From positions 1 to 64,000 of the IMG/VR virus record IMGVR_UViG_3300009157_000003: a stretch of DNA of 64,000 nt, one strand, 5' to 3'. The notes beneath the pieces were generated by a model that had not been told where the DNA came from, ran no database searches, and saw only the letters and a list, made by a program, of their open reading frames with translations. Of this stretch, positions 41,408 through 49,671 are shown in pieces; position 1 is the first letter of the stretch, and every line of letters starts with the position of its first letter. Origin of the DNA: a virus. Made by a program: the position numbers and the translations under genes.

Positions 41408-43144
41408 TTAGGTGACGATGATACACCGGCCGATGTAGCTGGTCCCGTCGTAGAGGAACGAGCAGACGTCCTTCGAGCCCGCGGGCGTGGAGAGGGTTGG
41501 CGCCGCGCCGCCTTCCCAGATCACCGTCACCGGCCACGTCACGGTGCGCGAGCCGGTCGCATCCTGCACGAGTTGGAGCGTGAACCACGTGCCCGCGGCC
41601 GTCGGCGCCGCGAAGGTGATCGTCGCCGTGTCGGTCAGGGTGGTCTTCTGGACCATCCCGTTCGTCCAGGTGATCGTGACGGCGGTCGAGGAGTTCCCCG
41701 CGTCGAAGAACCCGACGTTGAAGATCCCGGTCGTGGTGATGACCGCGGTGCCGCCCGCGCCGGTGCCGAGGCCGATGCGCGCCCACTGCGGGGTGGACGC
41801 GGTCGCGATCGCCTGCGGGAGCGCGAGGGTGATCGACCCGGCGCCGTTCGTGACGAGGACTTGGTTGGCGGTGCCGGTGAGCGTCGCCAGGGTGTACCCG
41901 GCGCCGTTGCCGATCAGGAGCGTCCCGTTCGCCGCCGCCGAGCCATCGACGCCCGTGCCGCCACGCGCCGCGATCAAGGTGTTGATCGTCGCATCGGTGT
42001 CGGTGAGATCGACGGCGCCCCAGGCGTACGTGGCGGCGCCGGTGACGCGGAGGACCTGCCCGACGGTCGAGGAGTTGGTGATGACGGTGACCGCGCCCAC
42101 CCCGTTCCCCTGAAGCAGGCCGGTGAGCGTCGCGGCGCCGGTGCCCCCGTTCGCCACGGGGAGAACGCCGCTGACATCGGTCGTGAGCACCACCGCACCG
42201 AAGGTGGGCGCGCCCGCCGCATTGCCGTGCAGGACCTGCACCGTCGTCCCGAGCGAGCCGACGATCGTCGGGCAGACGCCCGCGCCGCCGCCGAGGACGA
42301 TCCGGCTGGCGGTCAGCGCGGACGAGGACGTGATCGTCGTCGCCGCGGTGAAGCAGGGGACGCCGCCGCTCGTACCGCTGGCGATCCCGAGCCCACCATT
42401 GGGGACCGGTAGGGTACCGGAAACATCAGCGGTGAGGCTGACAGCGCCGAACGTCGGCAGGCCCGCGGCGTTGCCGTGCAGGACCGTCGTAGTCGTGCCG
42501 AGAGACGCAACCACGTTTGGAGCGACGCCTGCTCCTCCGCCCACCACAAGGCGATTAGCCGTAAGCGCAACCGACGAGACAATCGTGCCCGAAGCAGTGA
42601 AGGCAAGGATCCCTCCTGACGTGCCGCTGCTCACCCCGGTGCCGCCGTTCGCGACGGGGAGAATCCCGCTGACGCCGGTGAGCGGGATGAGCGGGAGATC
42701 GGCGGCGACCAGCGTACGGAACGTCGGCGTCGCCGGAGCCCCACCGGTCGGCCCGACGAACACGGTGTTCGCGGACTGTGTCGCGAGGGTGAGCGTGAGC
42801 GTCCCGGCGCTGATCACCGGCGAGCCCGAGACGGTGAAGATCGCGGGCGCCGCCAAGCCGACCGAGGTGACGGTGCCGACCCCGCTGACCAAGCCGACGG
42901 CGACGCCATTCCAGAAGAGCGCGCCGCCGACGTTGTACAGGCGATTGGCGGTGGTGCCCGGCGGGACCGCGCCGTTCTCCAGGGCGAGCCCGACGGCGCG
43001 GTCGAAGGTCTGCACCCCCGTCCACTCGTTGTCGCGTGTGAGGAGCCGGAGGACCTGCTGCGAGAGATCCTGGCGGGCGCCCAGCGTGAACGTCCCCGCG
43101 ATCATCCCGACCACGACGGCGAGTACGATCGTCCGGATCTTCAT
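41408..43144 (-). CDS. tail fibre with signal peptide and 83-residue tandem repeats, 578 aa
   Basis: ATG 43144 overlaps the upstream stop. The N-terminus MKIRTIVLAVVVGMIAGTFTLGA is a signal-like peptide. The body is Thr/Gly/Val-rich beta structure; LPVANGGTG-type motifs, common in phage fibres, recur every 83 residues. The C-terminal 130 residues look like a separate beta-sandwich receptor-binding domain (TFAAPTAAGTWFTLQL). Likely a trimeric host-recognition fibre. Confidence 0.7.
   Translation of the reverse strand: MKIRTIVLAVVVGMIAGTFTLGARQDLSQQVLRLLTRDNEWTGVQTFDRAVGLALENGAVPPGTTANRLYNVGGALFWNGVAVGLVSGVGTVTSVGLAAPAIFTVSGSPVISAGTLTLTLATQSANTVFVGPTGGAPATPTFRTLVAADLPLIPLTGVSGILPVANGGTGVSSGTSGGILAFTASGTIVSSVALTANRLVVGGGAGVAPNVVASLGTTTTVLHGNAAGLPTFGAVSLTADVSGTLPVPNGGLGIASGTSGGVPCFTAATTITSSSALTASRIVLGGGAGVCPTIVGSLGTTVQVLHGNAAGAPTFGAVVLTTDVSGVLPVANGGTGAATLTGLLQGNGVGAVTVITNSSTVGQVLRVTGAATYAWGAVDLTDTDATINTLIAARGGTGVDGSAAANGTLLIGNGAGYTLATLTGTANQVLVTNGAGSITLALPQAIATASTPQWARIGLGTGAGGTAVITTTGIFNVGFFDAGNSSTAVTITWTNGMVQKTTLTDTATITFAAPTAAGTWFTLQLVQDATGSRTVTWPVTVIWEGGAAPTLSTPAGSKDVCSFLYDGTSYIGRCIIVT
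42143..42700. repeat. 249-bp tandem repeats in the fibre gene
   Basis: The NGG anchor of the PVANGGTG-type motif recurs at 42143, 42392 and 42641, exactly 249 bp (83 codons) apart. Two copies are complete and the third (leftmost) is partial. The protein repeats are similar, but codons vary, so this is an old duplication maintained by selection. Confidence 0.7.
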
Positions 43145-44373
43145 CAGGGACCTCCGATGACGCCCGCGGGACCTTGGAGCCCGATCCCGGTGTGTCGCAC
43201 CGTCCAGGTGCCCGCGGCGTCGCGCGCCACGATGATACTCGTGGTCGCCGCCCCGGGGATCACCGAGACGAAGAGTTGGTTGTTCCAGACGACGGGCGTG
43301 CCCAGGCCGCCGCCGGTCGGCACGCCGAACGTCACCTTGAGGTTGACGTCGGTGACCCAGCCCGCGCCGGTGAACCGCAGGACCTTGTTCGTCTGCGGGT
43401 CGGAGTACTGGACGAAGAGTTGCCCGTTGAATTCGATGAACCGGCCGAAGAAGCCGTTGGTCGGGTCGCTGCCGCCGCCGTCGGTGAAGAGGTTGGCGTT
43501 GGCGGAGATTTGGAGCGCGCCGAACGGCTGCGGGATCTGGAACGGGAACGTCAGGATGAGCGAGACCGCGACCGACGGCGGGATGTTGGCGACGGCGTAG
43601 AAGAGCGCATCGGCCGACGGGCTGTAGAACAGTTCGCCGAGGTTGCCGAGGTCGCCGCGCTCGTAGAACTTCTGCCACTGCGGCGGCGGCGCGGGCGCCG
43701 TGTCGATGAGCCAGCGGTAGACCCACGCGGCCGTGAGCACCGTCGTCCCATGCAGCGCCATGTAGAGGAGATCGCCGAACCACGCGAGCGAGGATCCGCG
43801 GACGTCCACCGGCGCTTCGGATCGCGGATCGCCGTACGGGGTGAGCACGCTCCCGGCGGGCGTGAAGCTGTACACCTGATTGTCGGTGTTCGCGATGCGG
43901 ATGATCAGGTACAACTCGCCGGTGCGGACGACGGTGCCGCCTGCGAGTGTGGCCGCCAGCGCGCCGGGAAAGGCCGCGACCCGCACTACTTCCCCATCGG
44001 CATCGTTGTAGCTGACGAGTTGCGGCGCCGCCGAATCGGTGTCGCCCTTCGTGAGGAAGTAGAACGTCCCGCTGATCTGCGCGGTCGAGAAGCGCGAGAT
44101 CCCTGCGCCGCCGGTGCCGATCAACCCCGCGCGCGTGATCGACGGGAACGGGACGAAGGTGAAGCCGTCGGCGGAAGTGAGCCACTTCGCGCCGCCGACC
44201 GGGAACGCGGGCTGGAGCGCGAAGACGAGCACGCCCAGGCCGCTGGGGGGACCGCCCGGCGGGACCCCGGGGATCGACGGCGGCGTGTCGCCCCCAGTCT
44301 CACAGTTGCCGCCCGGCGCGCCCGGCGAGAACGGCGGCGCGCAGGCGGCGAGGGGATCAGTGACCGGTGACAC
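43144..44373 (-). CDS. beta-propeller-like tail protein, 409 aa
   Basis: After a Pro/Gly-rich lead (residues 1-55), the sequence alternates short strands with turns (e.g. TADGFTFVPFPSITRAGL, then GELYLIIRIANTDNQVYSF) in a way that fits a six- or seven-bladed propeller. It ends in a fibre-type GLQGPAGVIGGP. It probably binds a receptor or forms the tail tip. No catalytic residues seen. Confidence 0.5.
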   Translation of the reverse strand: MSPVTDPLAACAPPFSPGAPGGNCETGGDTPPSIPGVPPGGPPSGLGVLVFALQPAFPVGGAKWLTSADGFTFVPFPSITRAGLIGTGGAGISRFSTAQISGTFYFLTKGDTDSAAPQLVSYNDADGEVVRVAAFPGALAATLAGGTVVRTGELYLIIRIANTDNQVYSFTPAGSVLTPYGDPRSEAPVDVRGSSLAWFGDLLYMALHGTTVLTAAWVYRWLIDTAPAPPPQWQKFYERGDLGNLGELFYSPSADALFYAVANIPPSVAVSLILTFPFQIPQPFGALQISANANLFTDGGGSDPTNGFFGRFIEFNGQLFVQYSDPQTNKVLRFTGAGWVTDVNLKVTFGVPTGGGLGTPVVWNNQLFVSVIPGAATTSIIVARDAAGTWTVRHTGIGLQGPAGVIGGP

Positions 44374-44686
44374 GAGTCACCAGCGCGCGAAGCCAGCGGC
44401 CGAGGCGGCGGTACCACACGCGATCGTACCGGGTCTGGAGGTCGGCGCGGAGATCGCGGACGACCTCGGTCAGATCGACCACCGCCATGACGAGCGCGTC
44501 GAGGGGCACGAGGAGCGGGTCGGGCTCGTCGTCGGCGTACGGATCCTCCGGCGGAGCGGTGATCACCGGCGGAGGGAACGAGACCACGCGCGCGGCCATC
44601 TCCGTCGGTTGCTGCACGTTCATGATCGCGTCGCCCAGGCGCGCCGCGACGCCACTCAGGTGCAGGCGTCCGCCGTCGAGGCTCAT
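44357..44686 (-). CDS. hypothetical structural protein, 109 aa
   Basis: Overlaps the propeller gene by 17 bases and the next gene by 4. It has a Pro-rich middle and a C-terminal amphipathic helix with many Arg (VVRDLRADLQTRYDRVWYRR). Probably a small accessory tail protein. No family recognised. Confidence 0.5.
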   Translation of the reverse strand: MSLDGGRLHLSGVAARLGDAIMNVQQPTEMAARVVSFPPPVITAPPEDPYADDEPDPLLVPLDALVMAVVDLTEVVRDLRADLQTRYDRVWYRRLGRWLRALVTRVTGH

Positions 44687-45030
44687 GTGATCAGCACCGT
44701 CACTAGACAGCCCTCGCCCGCGTCATCGGCATCGACGTAGAAGTCTTCGAGCCGGAGCGCGTTCGGCGACCACGTGAGCGCGGCGCTGAAGGTCGGGAGG
44801 AGATTGTCGGTCGGGATCGGCAGGACCGCGTACACCCCGACGAGCGTCGTCTTGTCCATCGCGGCGTTGCCGATGTAGACGCGGCCGACGTTCGTTTGGA
44901 GCGCCTGGAAGAGAATGCCGTGCAGGGGAAAGGTCCGGCCGGTTTTCCATTCATCGGACGGGAGCGCCGCGAACACCGAGACCGGCGTCCCGGCCGCCGC
45001 AACGATGATCGGGCCGATCGCCTGAATCAT
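44683..45030 (-). CDS. small virion-region protein, 115 aa
   Basis: ATG 45030 (MIQAIGPIIVAAAG) lies 10 bases after TAAACT and has no ribosome-binding site; the longer frame (to 45228) is poor in composition. Beta-rich with GKTFP-type turns. It resembles the small proteins found between fibre and capsid genes in tailed phages. Function unknown. Confidence 0.55.
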   Translation of the reverse strand: MIQAIGPIIVAAAGTPVSVFAALPSDEWKTGRTFPLHGILFQALQTNVGRVYIGNAAMDKTTLVGVYAVLPIPTDNLLPTFSAALTWSPNALRLEDFYVDADDAGEGCLVTVLIT

Positions 45031-45040
45031 GGCGCGGGCG

Positions 45041-45049
45041 AGTTTACCA
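45041..45049 (-). promoter_or_regulatory. extended -10 element (TGGTAAACT) before a leaderless-type start
   Basis: TGG-TAAACT on the - strand ends ten bases before ATG 45030, with no ribosome-binding site between. Same layout as six other leftward starts. Confidence 0.55.
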
Positions 45050-45289
45050 CGCGAATTGCCCGCCGAGCGTGGGCTCGCCGGTGACCGAGAGCGACTCCTT
45101 CGTCCCGAGGGTGAACTTCTCGCGGTGCGCGCCGGTGCCGGGCGGCGGCGGGATCGGCGCGGCGGGGCTGTAGCTCCACGCAATCGCCGATCGGCCGAGG
45201 GTCGTCCCGGTCGATCCCGGCGTGACACCGTTGCCGGGCCGCTTGATGTGCGCGACGGCGCGGCGCTTCGTGAGCGAGTCTACCGGCAT
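45044..45289 (-). CDS. small basic protein, 81 aa
   Basis: Starts at ATG 45289, directly after the stop of the 45293 gene (TAG-CCG-ATG spacing, seen at two other junctions). Sequence is Gly/Pro/Thr/Arg-rich with little secondary structure. Its 3' end covers the -10 element of the next gene. No family recognised. Confidence 0.5.
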   Translation of the reverse strand: MPVDSLTKRRAVAHIKRPGNGVTPGSTGTTLGRSAIAWSYSPAAPIPPPPGTGAHREKFTLGTKESLSVTGEPTLGGQFAW

Positions 45290-45292
45290 CGG

Positions 45293-46606
45293 CTAGGGCG
45301 AGTTGGCTTCCGACTCGGTGTAGACCCCGGCGGCGTCGGCAAAGTCCTTCTCCCACTCGGCCGCGCCGCCGTCGTCGAGGAACTGGATCTTGCCGGTGTT
45401 CGAATCGACGAGGATCCCGTTGCGGATCACCATGTAGAGACGGCCGATCTTCTCGGCGAGCGAGACGGTGGCGCCGGGGACGCCCGTCGGCTCGCCGAAG
45501 ATATCGACCGTGAGGACGTCGAGCACTTCCGTGTTGACCTGCGCGGGCGTCGCGCGCGAGGACACCGTCGCGTCGAGGTTGGTCGAGACGAGGATCCCGA
45601 TCGCGGTAACGCCGCTCTGGATCGATCCCAACTGCGTGTCGAGATTCGCGGCCGCGAGCCCGACGGCGGCGCGGATGTCGGCGGCGTTTCCGGCGAGCGA
45701 CGTGAGCGTGCGCGCGGCGGCGCCCCAGACGGCGGTCGCGACGTCGGCGACCAGGGTCCCGAAGGACGTGAGGGTGCGCGTCGCAGACGCCCACACCGCG
45801 ACGCCGGTGTCGGTGAAGTAGTCGGCCGCGAACTTCGCCGAGGCGAACGCGCCCGCGGCGATCGACGCGGCGGTGATCACCCCGGCTTGCAGCGCGCCGA
45901 CGGAGACCTGTACCAACTGCGAAGCAAGCGCGAGCGGCGCAGTCCCGAGCCAGAGGACGAGATCCGTCTTGGGGACGCCGTCCGTGTTCGGATCGGCGAC
46001 CGCCTGCCCGACCCACTGCGCGACGTTCACCGTTTCGCCAGGGAGGAGAATCTCGAAGGTACTCGCGCTGGAGGGGTTGGTGCCCCACGCGGATTCAACG
46101 GTCGCGACTTTGGTCGATCCCACGTAGCCGGTGATCAGGCGCGCCTGCCCGCGCGCGTTCGCCGGGCTGTCGTTCGTGATGTTGACGTAGCAGCCGTTGT
46201 AGAAGCCGTCCTTCGCCGAGGCACCGGCGTCGAGCGTGATCGTCGAGCCCGCGCCCGCCTGCGCCGTGCCCGTGCGGAGCACCGGCAGGCGCTTCGGGTA
46301 CAGCACGATCGGGGTCGTCTTCGCGTCGGTGGTCGTGGTCTGGACCCGAATGGTCGAGGACTTGGTATCGAGTTCGGTCGCGACCAGATCGAGGTAGTAC
46401 ATCCCGCTCGGATCGGTGTCGGCGTCGATGAGTTCCGTCGCCTCGTTGACGCAGTTGGCCGCGATCCCGGAGTTGCGATTGACCTCGGAGTCGAGCCCGG
46501 CCGCGCTGGGGACGAGCGCCCCGGTGTTGTCGAGGATCGGGAAGATGACCCGAAAGCGGGCGTTGTAAATCGGGAACGGATGGGCGTCGCCCGGACCGGC
46601 CGCCAT
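45293..46606 (-). CDS. large Ala/Thr/Val-rich structural protein, 437 aa
   Basis: Beta-rich N-terminal half, then a helical, Ala-rich centre with VWASATRTLTS and VWGAAARTLTS repeated about 22 residues apart, and a C-terminal domain (GRLYMVIRNGILVDSNTGKIQFL). Such repeats occur in phage fibre or baseplate-associated proteins. No catalytic motif. Confidence 0.55.
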   Translation of the reverse strand: MAAGPGDAHPFPIYNARFRVIFPILDNTGALVPSAAGLDSEVNRNSGIAANCVNEATELIDADTDPSGMYYLDLVATELDTKSSTIRVQTTTTDAKTTPIVLYPKRLPVLRTGTAQAGAGSTITLDAGASAKDGFYNGCYVNITNDSPANARGQARLITGYVGSTKVATVESAWGTNPSSASTFEILLPGETVNVAQWVGQAVADPNTDGVPKTDLVLWLGTAPLALASQLVQVSVGALQAGVITAASIAAGAFASAKFAADYFTDTGVAVWASATRTLTSFGTLVADVATAVWGAAARTLTSLAGNAADIRAAVGLAAANLDTQLGSIQSGVTAIGILVSTNLDATVSSRATPAQVNTEVLDVLTVDIFGEPTGVPGATVSLAEKIGRLYMVIRNGILVDSNTGKIQFLDDGGAAEWEKDFADAAGVYTESEANSP

Positions 46607-46609
46607 CGG

Positions 46610-46912
46610 CTACCCCACACGCGCGGTGAGTTCGAGCGCCTGGGTGTTCTGCATCGTCCCGTTCAACACGCCCTGCGTGCCGTTGAGCATGTCGAAGACG
46701 GCTTGCCCGGTACCCAGCGGCAGCCCGTGATTGACCTCGAACATCGTGAAGTCGTCGGGATCGGGACCCGTGTCGAACTGGCGGTACCCGCGGCGGATGA
46801 GGACCTCCAGCCCCGCGAGGAGTTCCTTCGTGAGCGTGATGACGCGCAGGAGATCCCCGGCGAAGACCGCCGCGCTGTCGGTTCGGACGATCTTGATGAA
46901 ATCCGCAGCCAT
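46610..46912 (-). CDS. small structural protein, 100 aa
   Basis: ATG 46912 has a textbook AAGGAGG seven to nine bases upstream, preferred over the longer frame to 46969. A helical N-terminal half (FAGDLLRVITLTKELLAGLE) is followed by a mixed C-terminal half. Similar small proteins flank fibre genes in podoviruses. Function unknown. Confidence 0.6.
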   Translation of the reverse strand: MAADFIKIVRTDSAAVFAGDLLRVITLTKELLAGLEVLIRRGYRQFDTGPDPDDFTMFEVNHGLPLGTGQAVFDMLNGTQGVLNGTMQNTQALELTARVG

Positions 46913-47703
46913 CAGGCGACCTCCTTGAAGCGACGCGGCACGATGATACCTGATCGGCGGCGTCCCCACATGCGGCCGTCGCCTTTAGTGCCGATCCCGG
47001 GACCGCCCACGTGCGGGACGCCGCCCCAGCGACGGAGGATCGGCTGACTGGTCGAGGTCGGCGCCGCATCCAGGACCAGCACGTGCGAGATCAGCGCGAG
47101 CACCCCGTTGGCGTCGTTGTTCCACCGCGGGGTGTTGGAGGAGAAGTCGGGCGCCGGTTGCGTTTCGACCGCGACGCACCCGGCGTTGTTGGCTTGATCG
47201 ACTTCGATGACTTCGGTCCACGGGGACACAGGCGAGATCGTCGCGCCACTCCCAGCGTACCCATGCGCGGCGATCGAGATCCCGGAGAGGGGACCGGTGC
47301 CGATGCCCGCCCCGGTGACGATGCTGCCGCTGATGGTGACGGCCGCGCTGACGACCGCCCCGACGTCGCCCGCGTCCGCCACTTCGATCGCGGCGATGCC
47401 GACGTAGCAATCGTTGTCGATCGCGACGGTGATCGTCGGGGTACTGCCGACGGCGTTGAGCGCTTTCCAGGTTTCGTAGAACCAGGGCTGCCCGGTCGCC
47501 GGTCGCGTATCGACGTGCGCCCACGTGTTGGTGTCCGTGTCGGTGATGCCGGTGATCGTCGGGTCGGACGGGTTGCCGAAGAGATTGGCGAAGAGGATCA
47601 GTGTGGACCCGGCGCTGACCGGATTGTCGAAGGTGACGGCGATCGAGAGCGCGGTCCCGCCCGCGTCGAAGTTGCCTTTGCTCTGGGCGATCGAGGCAGG
47701 CAT
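46912..47703 (-). CDS. beta-sandwich structural protein, 263 aa
   Basis: Almost all beta structure with Thr, Ala, Val, Gly and Asp (GGTALSIAVTFDNPVSAGSTLILF, then VGIAAIEVADAGDVGAVVSAAVTI), as in minor capsid, fibre or decoration proteins. A basic C-terminal 25 residues (GRRRSGIIVPRRFKEVA) could contact DNA or another protein. Confidence 0.55.
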   Translation of the reverse strand: MPASIAQSKGNFDAGGTALSIAVTFDNPVSAGSTLILFANLFGNPSDPTITGITDTDTNTWAHVDTRPATGQPWFYETWKALNAVGSTPTITVAIDNDCYVGIAAIEVADAGDVGAVVSAAVTISGSIVTGAGIGTGPLSGISIAAHGYAGSGATISPVSPWTEVIEVDQANNAGCVAVETQPAPDFSSNTPRWNNDANGVLALISHVLVLDAAPTSTSQPILRRWGGVPHVGGPGIGTKGDGRMWGRRRSGIIVPRRFKEVA

Positions 47704-47712
47704 CGCCCCGCC

Positions 47713-48030
47713 CTAGCGCGGCGAGGGATTCGCCTCGACGACCGCCGCGACGGTCCCGCCGCCGCCGATCGGGGTCGTCTCGCGGAGCCGCACGAAGGCG
47801 TACGATCCGACGGGGAGATGCAGCGCGAGGGTCGCGCCGCCGTTCAGATTGGCGATGGTGATCGACATGCCGGTGATCGGCGCCCACGTGCCCGGGGTAT
47901 CGACCTCGGGCGCCTCTTCGGCGATCACCACGCCCGCATTCAGGACGCCGTCGCCCGTGAGGTAGAACGTCGCGTACGGCGTGAGCGAGAGATCGACGGC
48001 CGGACCGCCGATCTCCACAGGCCCGTGCAT
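47713..48030 (-). CDS. small beta-rich structural protein, 105 aa
   Basis: ATG 48030 (MHGPVEIGGPAVDLSLTPYA) is chosen; AGGA precedes it closely. The chain is beta-rich with Val, Thr and Gly (YATFYLTGDGVLNAGVVIAEE). Typical of capsid decoration or fibre-associated proteins; no family identified. Confidence 0.5.
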   Translation of the reverse strand: MHGPVEIGGPAVDLSLTPYATFYLTGDGVLNAGVVIAEEAPEVDTPGTWAPITGMSITIANLNGGATLALHLPVGSYAFVRLRETTPIGGGGTVAAVVEANPSPR

Positions 48031-48034
48031 GATC

Positions 48035-48298
48035 CTAGACGCCTTCGGTCTTGATCGTGCCGGGGGACGCAACCGGCGGCATCGGGATCTGTCCGCTCGG
48101 TCCCGGATCGTCGCCCTGGAGGCTGACGGTGGTCTGCTGCGCGGGCAGCCCGCTCATCGAGTTCGGTGTTTCCTTGGGGGTCGCGCCGCCGGGCAGATCG
48201 AAGCCGCCGGACGTGCCGCCCCCGCCGGAGGCATCGCCGCCGGGCGTCGGGACGACCGCGCCGCTGTAGGGCGTCTGAATCTCACCGCGTGAAGGCAT
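48035..48298 (-). CDS. Pro/Gly-rich disordered protein, 87 aa
   Basis: Ser, Gly, Pro and Thr dominate, with no cysteines and little predicted structure. It is between two structural genes and has a short upstream gap. Possibly a flexible virion linker. The call rests on ORF and gene order only. Confidence 0.4.
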   Translation of the reverse strand: MPSRGEIQTPYSGAVVPTPGGDASGGGGTSGGFDLPGGATPKETPNSMSGLPAQQTTVSLQGDDPGPSGQIPMPPVASPGTIKTEGV

Positions 48299-48307
48299 CG
48301 GGGGCTC

Positions 48308-49276
48308 CTAGAAGTTGGTATAGCCGAAGTAGCTGCCGAGTGTAGCATCGGTCTCCCGCAGGAGTCGAGTGTCGTACGCCCAGGTCCAGGCGGACCACCG
48401 CTGCCAGGGGATGTTCGAGATCGACTGCTGATAGACGTCATCGTCGCGAATGTCCAACTGGAGGATCCCGGCTTCGAAGTCGGCTTTCAACTCGCGCGCG
48501 AGGGCGATGTTGAAGTAGGGGTTGGGATCGGCCTTCGACGGGCCGGGCCACTTCGCGGCGGACGCGAGCGCGCCGGATTCAATGACGTCGGTGCGATCGC
48601 CCAGGACGCCGCGGAAGACGAATTCATCGGCGAGGCGCGTCGGGCGGCCGATCGCGTAGTACTGGAGCGAGCCCGCCGCGGTCGGGGTGGGCCAGTACTC
48701 GTACTGCACCTGCCCCAGGGTCCCGGGGAACGGCGAGAGCTTCCGGGCGCCCAGCAGGCGCGGCACGCTATCGAGCGCCGTACGGGTGGGGTCGAGGAGG
48801 TTCAGTTCTTCCTGGGTGCACCACCACGGGACGCAGCGCTGATTGACCTGATCGGTGACCATCGAGAAGCGGCCGAAGTCCGGCGGCAGCGTCGCGTAGG
48901 CGTCGAGGATCTGTGCGGTGACGGCGCCGGTCTCCGTACCGACGTACGGCTGATCGAGGGTGATCTGATCCCCGGCGAGCGTGACGGACTGGATGGTGTA
49001 CTTGGGCCACGTGCCGACGGAGAACTGGCGCCCGGCGTCGGCGGGGAGGAAGGTCGCGGCGGCGGCCGTGATCGTCAGCGAGTTGAACGTCGCGTTCACG
49101 GTGACGGTGCGGAGGTCGTCCCACACCAGTTGATTTTCGAGGATCGAGAAGGCCCAGCCGCGGTAATCGAACACCTGCGCGTAGGCATCCTGGACCCAGG
49201 CGCGGACGAGCAGGACCGGCGCATTCGGCACGTAGAGCCGGACGCGGCGCCAGACGTCTTCGAAGGTTTCGGCCAC
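48308..49276 (-). CDS. head-to-tail connector-like protein, 322 aa
   Basis: GTG 49276 is preceded by TACACT at 49290-49295 with 13 bases between and no ribosome-binding site. N-terminal ETFEDVWRRVRLYVPNAPVLLVRAWVQ is the helical start of connector or tail-tube A-like proteins, with a beta middle and a C-terminal helix. The size is intermediate between gp11-type adaptors and gp8-like connectors. Fold assignment is tentative. Confidence 0.5.
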   Translation of the reverse strand: MAETFEDVWRRVRLYVPNAPVLLVRAWVQDAYAQVFDYRGWAFSILENQLVWDDLRTVTVNATFNSLTITAAAATFLPADAGRQFSVGTWPKYTIQSVTLAGDQITLDQPYVGTETGAVTAQILDAYATLPPDFGRFSMVTDQVNQRCVPWWCTQEELNLLDPTRTALDSVPRLLGARKLSPFPGTLGQVQYEYWPTPTAAGSLQYYAIGRPTRLADEFVFRGVLGDRTDVIESGALASAAKWPGPSKADPNPYFNIALARELKADFEAGILQLDIRDDDVYQQSISNIPWQRWSAWTWAYDTRLLRETDATLGSYFGYTNF

Positions 49277-49289
49277 AGGCGGCGGGGAG

Positions 49290-49298
49290 AGTGTAACG
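49290..49298 (-). promoter_or_regulatory. -10 element (CGTTACACT) before a leaderless-type start
   Basis: CGT-TACACT on the - strand ends 13 bases before GTG 49276. The TG of the extended motif is CG here. No ribosome-binding site intervenes. Confidence 0.5.
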
Positions 49299-49302
49299 GG
49301 CG

Positions 49303-49333
49303 ACGGGCGGGAGTGTCTAGGACTCCCGCCCGT
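49303..49333. repeat. perfect 12-bp hairpin between head and connector genes
   Basis: Arms 49303-49314 and 49322-49333 are perfect reverse complements (ACGGGCGGGAGT), with a 7-base loop. There is no T-run on either strand. It sits just upstream of the TACACT -10 box of the 48308 gene, so it may end or stall transcription from the capsid genes, or act as an RNA-processing site. Confidence 0.6.
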
Positions 49334-49344
49334 TCCCTACGCAT

Positions 49345-49662
49345 TTACTGGCCGACGAACTCCACCCGGCCACTGTACGCCGTCAGGTCGGTCGCGTTGG
49401 CGACCTCGGCGCCGGTGTTCGGGACGAAGTACAGCAGCTTGCCGGTCGCGACGTCGTACCAGGGCAGCAGCATCGCGGTCCCGTTGGAGAGGACGCCTCC
49501 GAGGATCGCGAAAATCTTGCCCATCCGCACTTCGGTGGGATCGACGGTGATCCCCCCGGTGAGGTACCCGCCCTGGGCCACGGTCGGCCCCGAGAGCGTC
49601 GCGACTTGACGGCGACAGGTCGATTCGACCTGCCCCGGGGCCACGGTGAGATCGAGGTTCAT
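49345..49662 (-). CDS. small structural protein, possible capsid decoration or head-completion, 105 aa
   Basis: Start ATG 49662 has AAGGAGG upstream. The chain is beta-rich with AILGGVLSNGTAMLLPWYDVATGKL, and resembles the small beta-sandwich decoration proteins that follow the major capsid gene. Gene order (next to 49672 and the capsid) supports this. Confidence 0.5.
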   Translation of the reverse strand: MNLDLTVAPGQVESTCRRQVATLSGPTVAQGGYLTGGITVDPTEVRMGKIFAILGGVLSNGTAMLLPWYDVATGKLLYFVPNTGAEVANATDLTAYSGRVEFVGQ

Positions 49663-49671
49663 GATCCCTCC

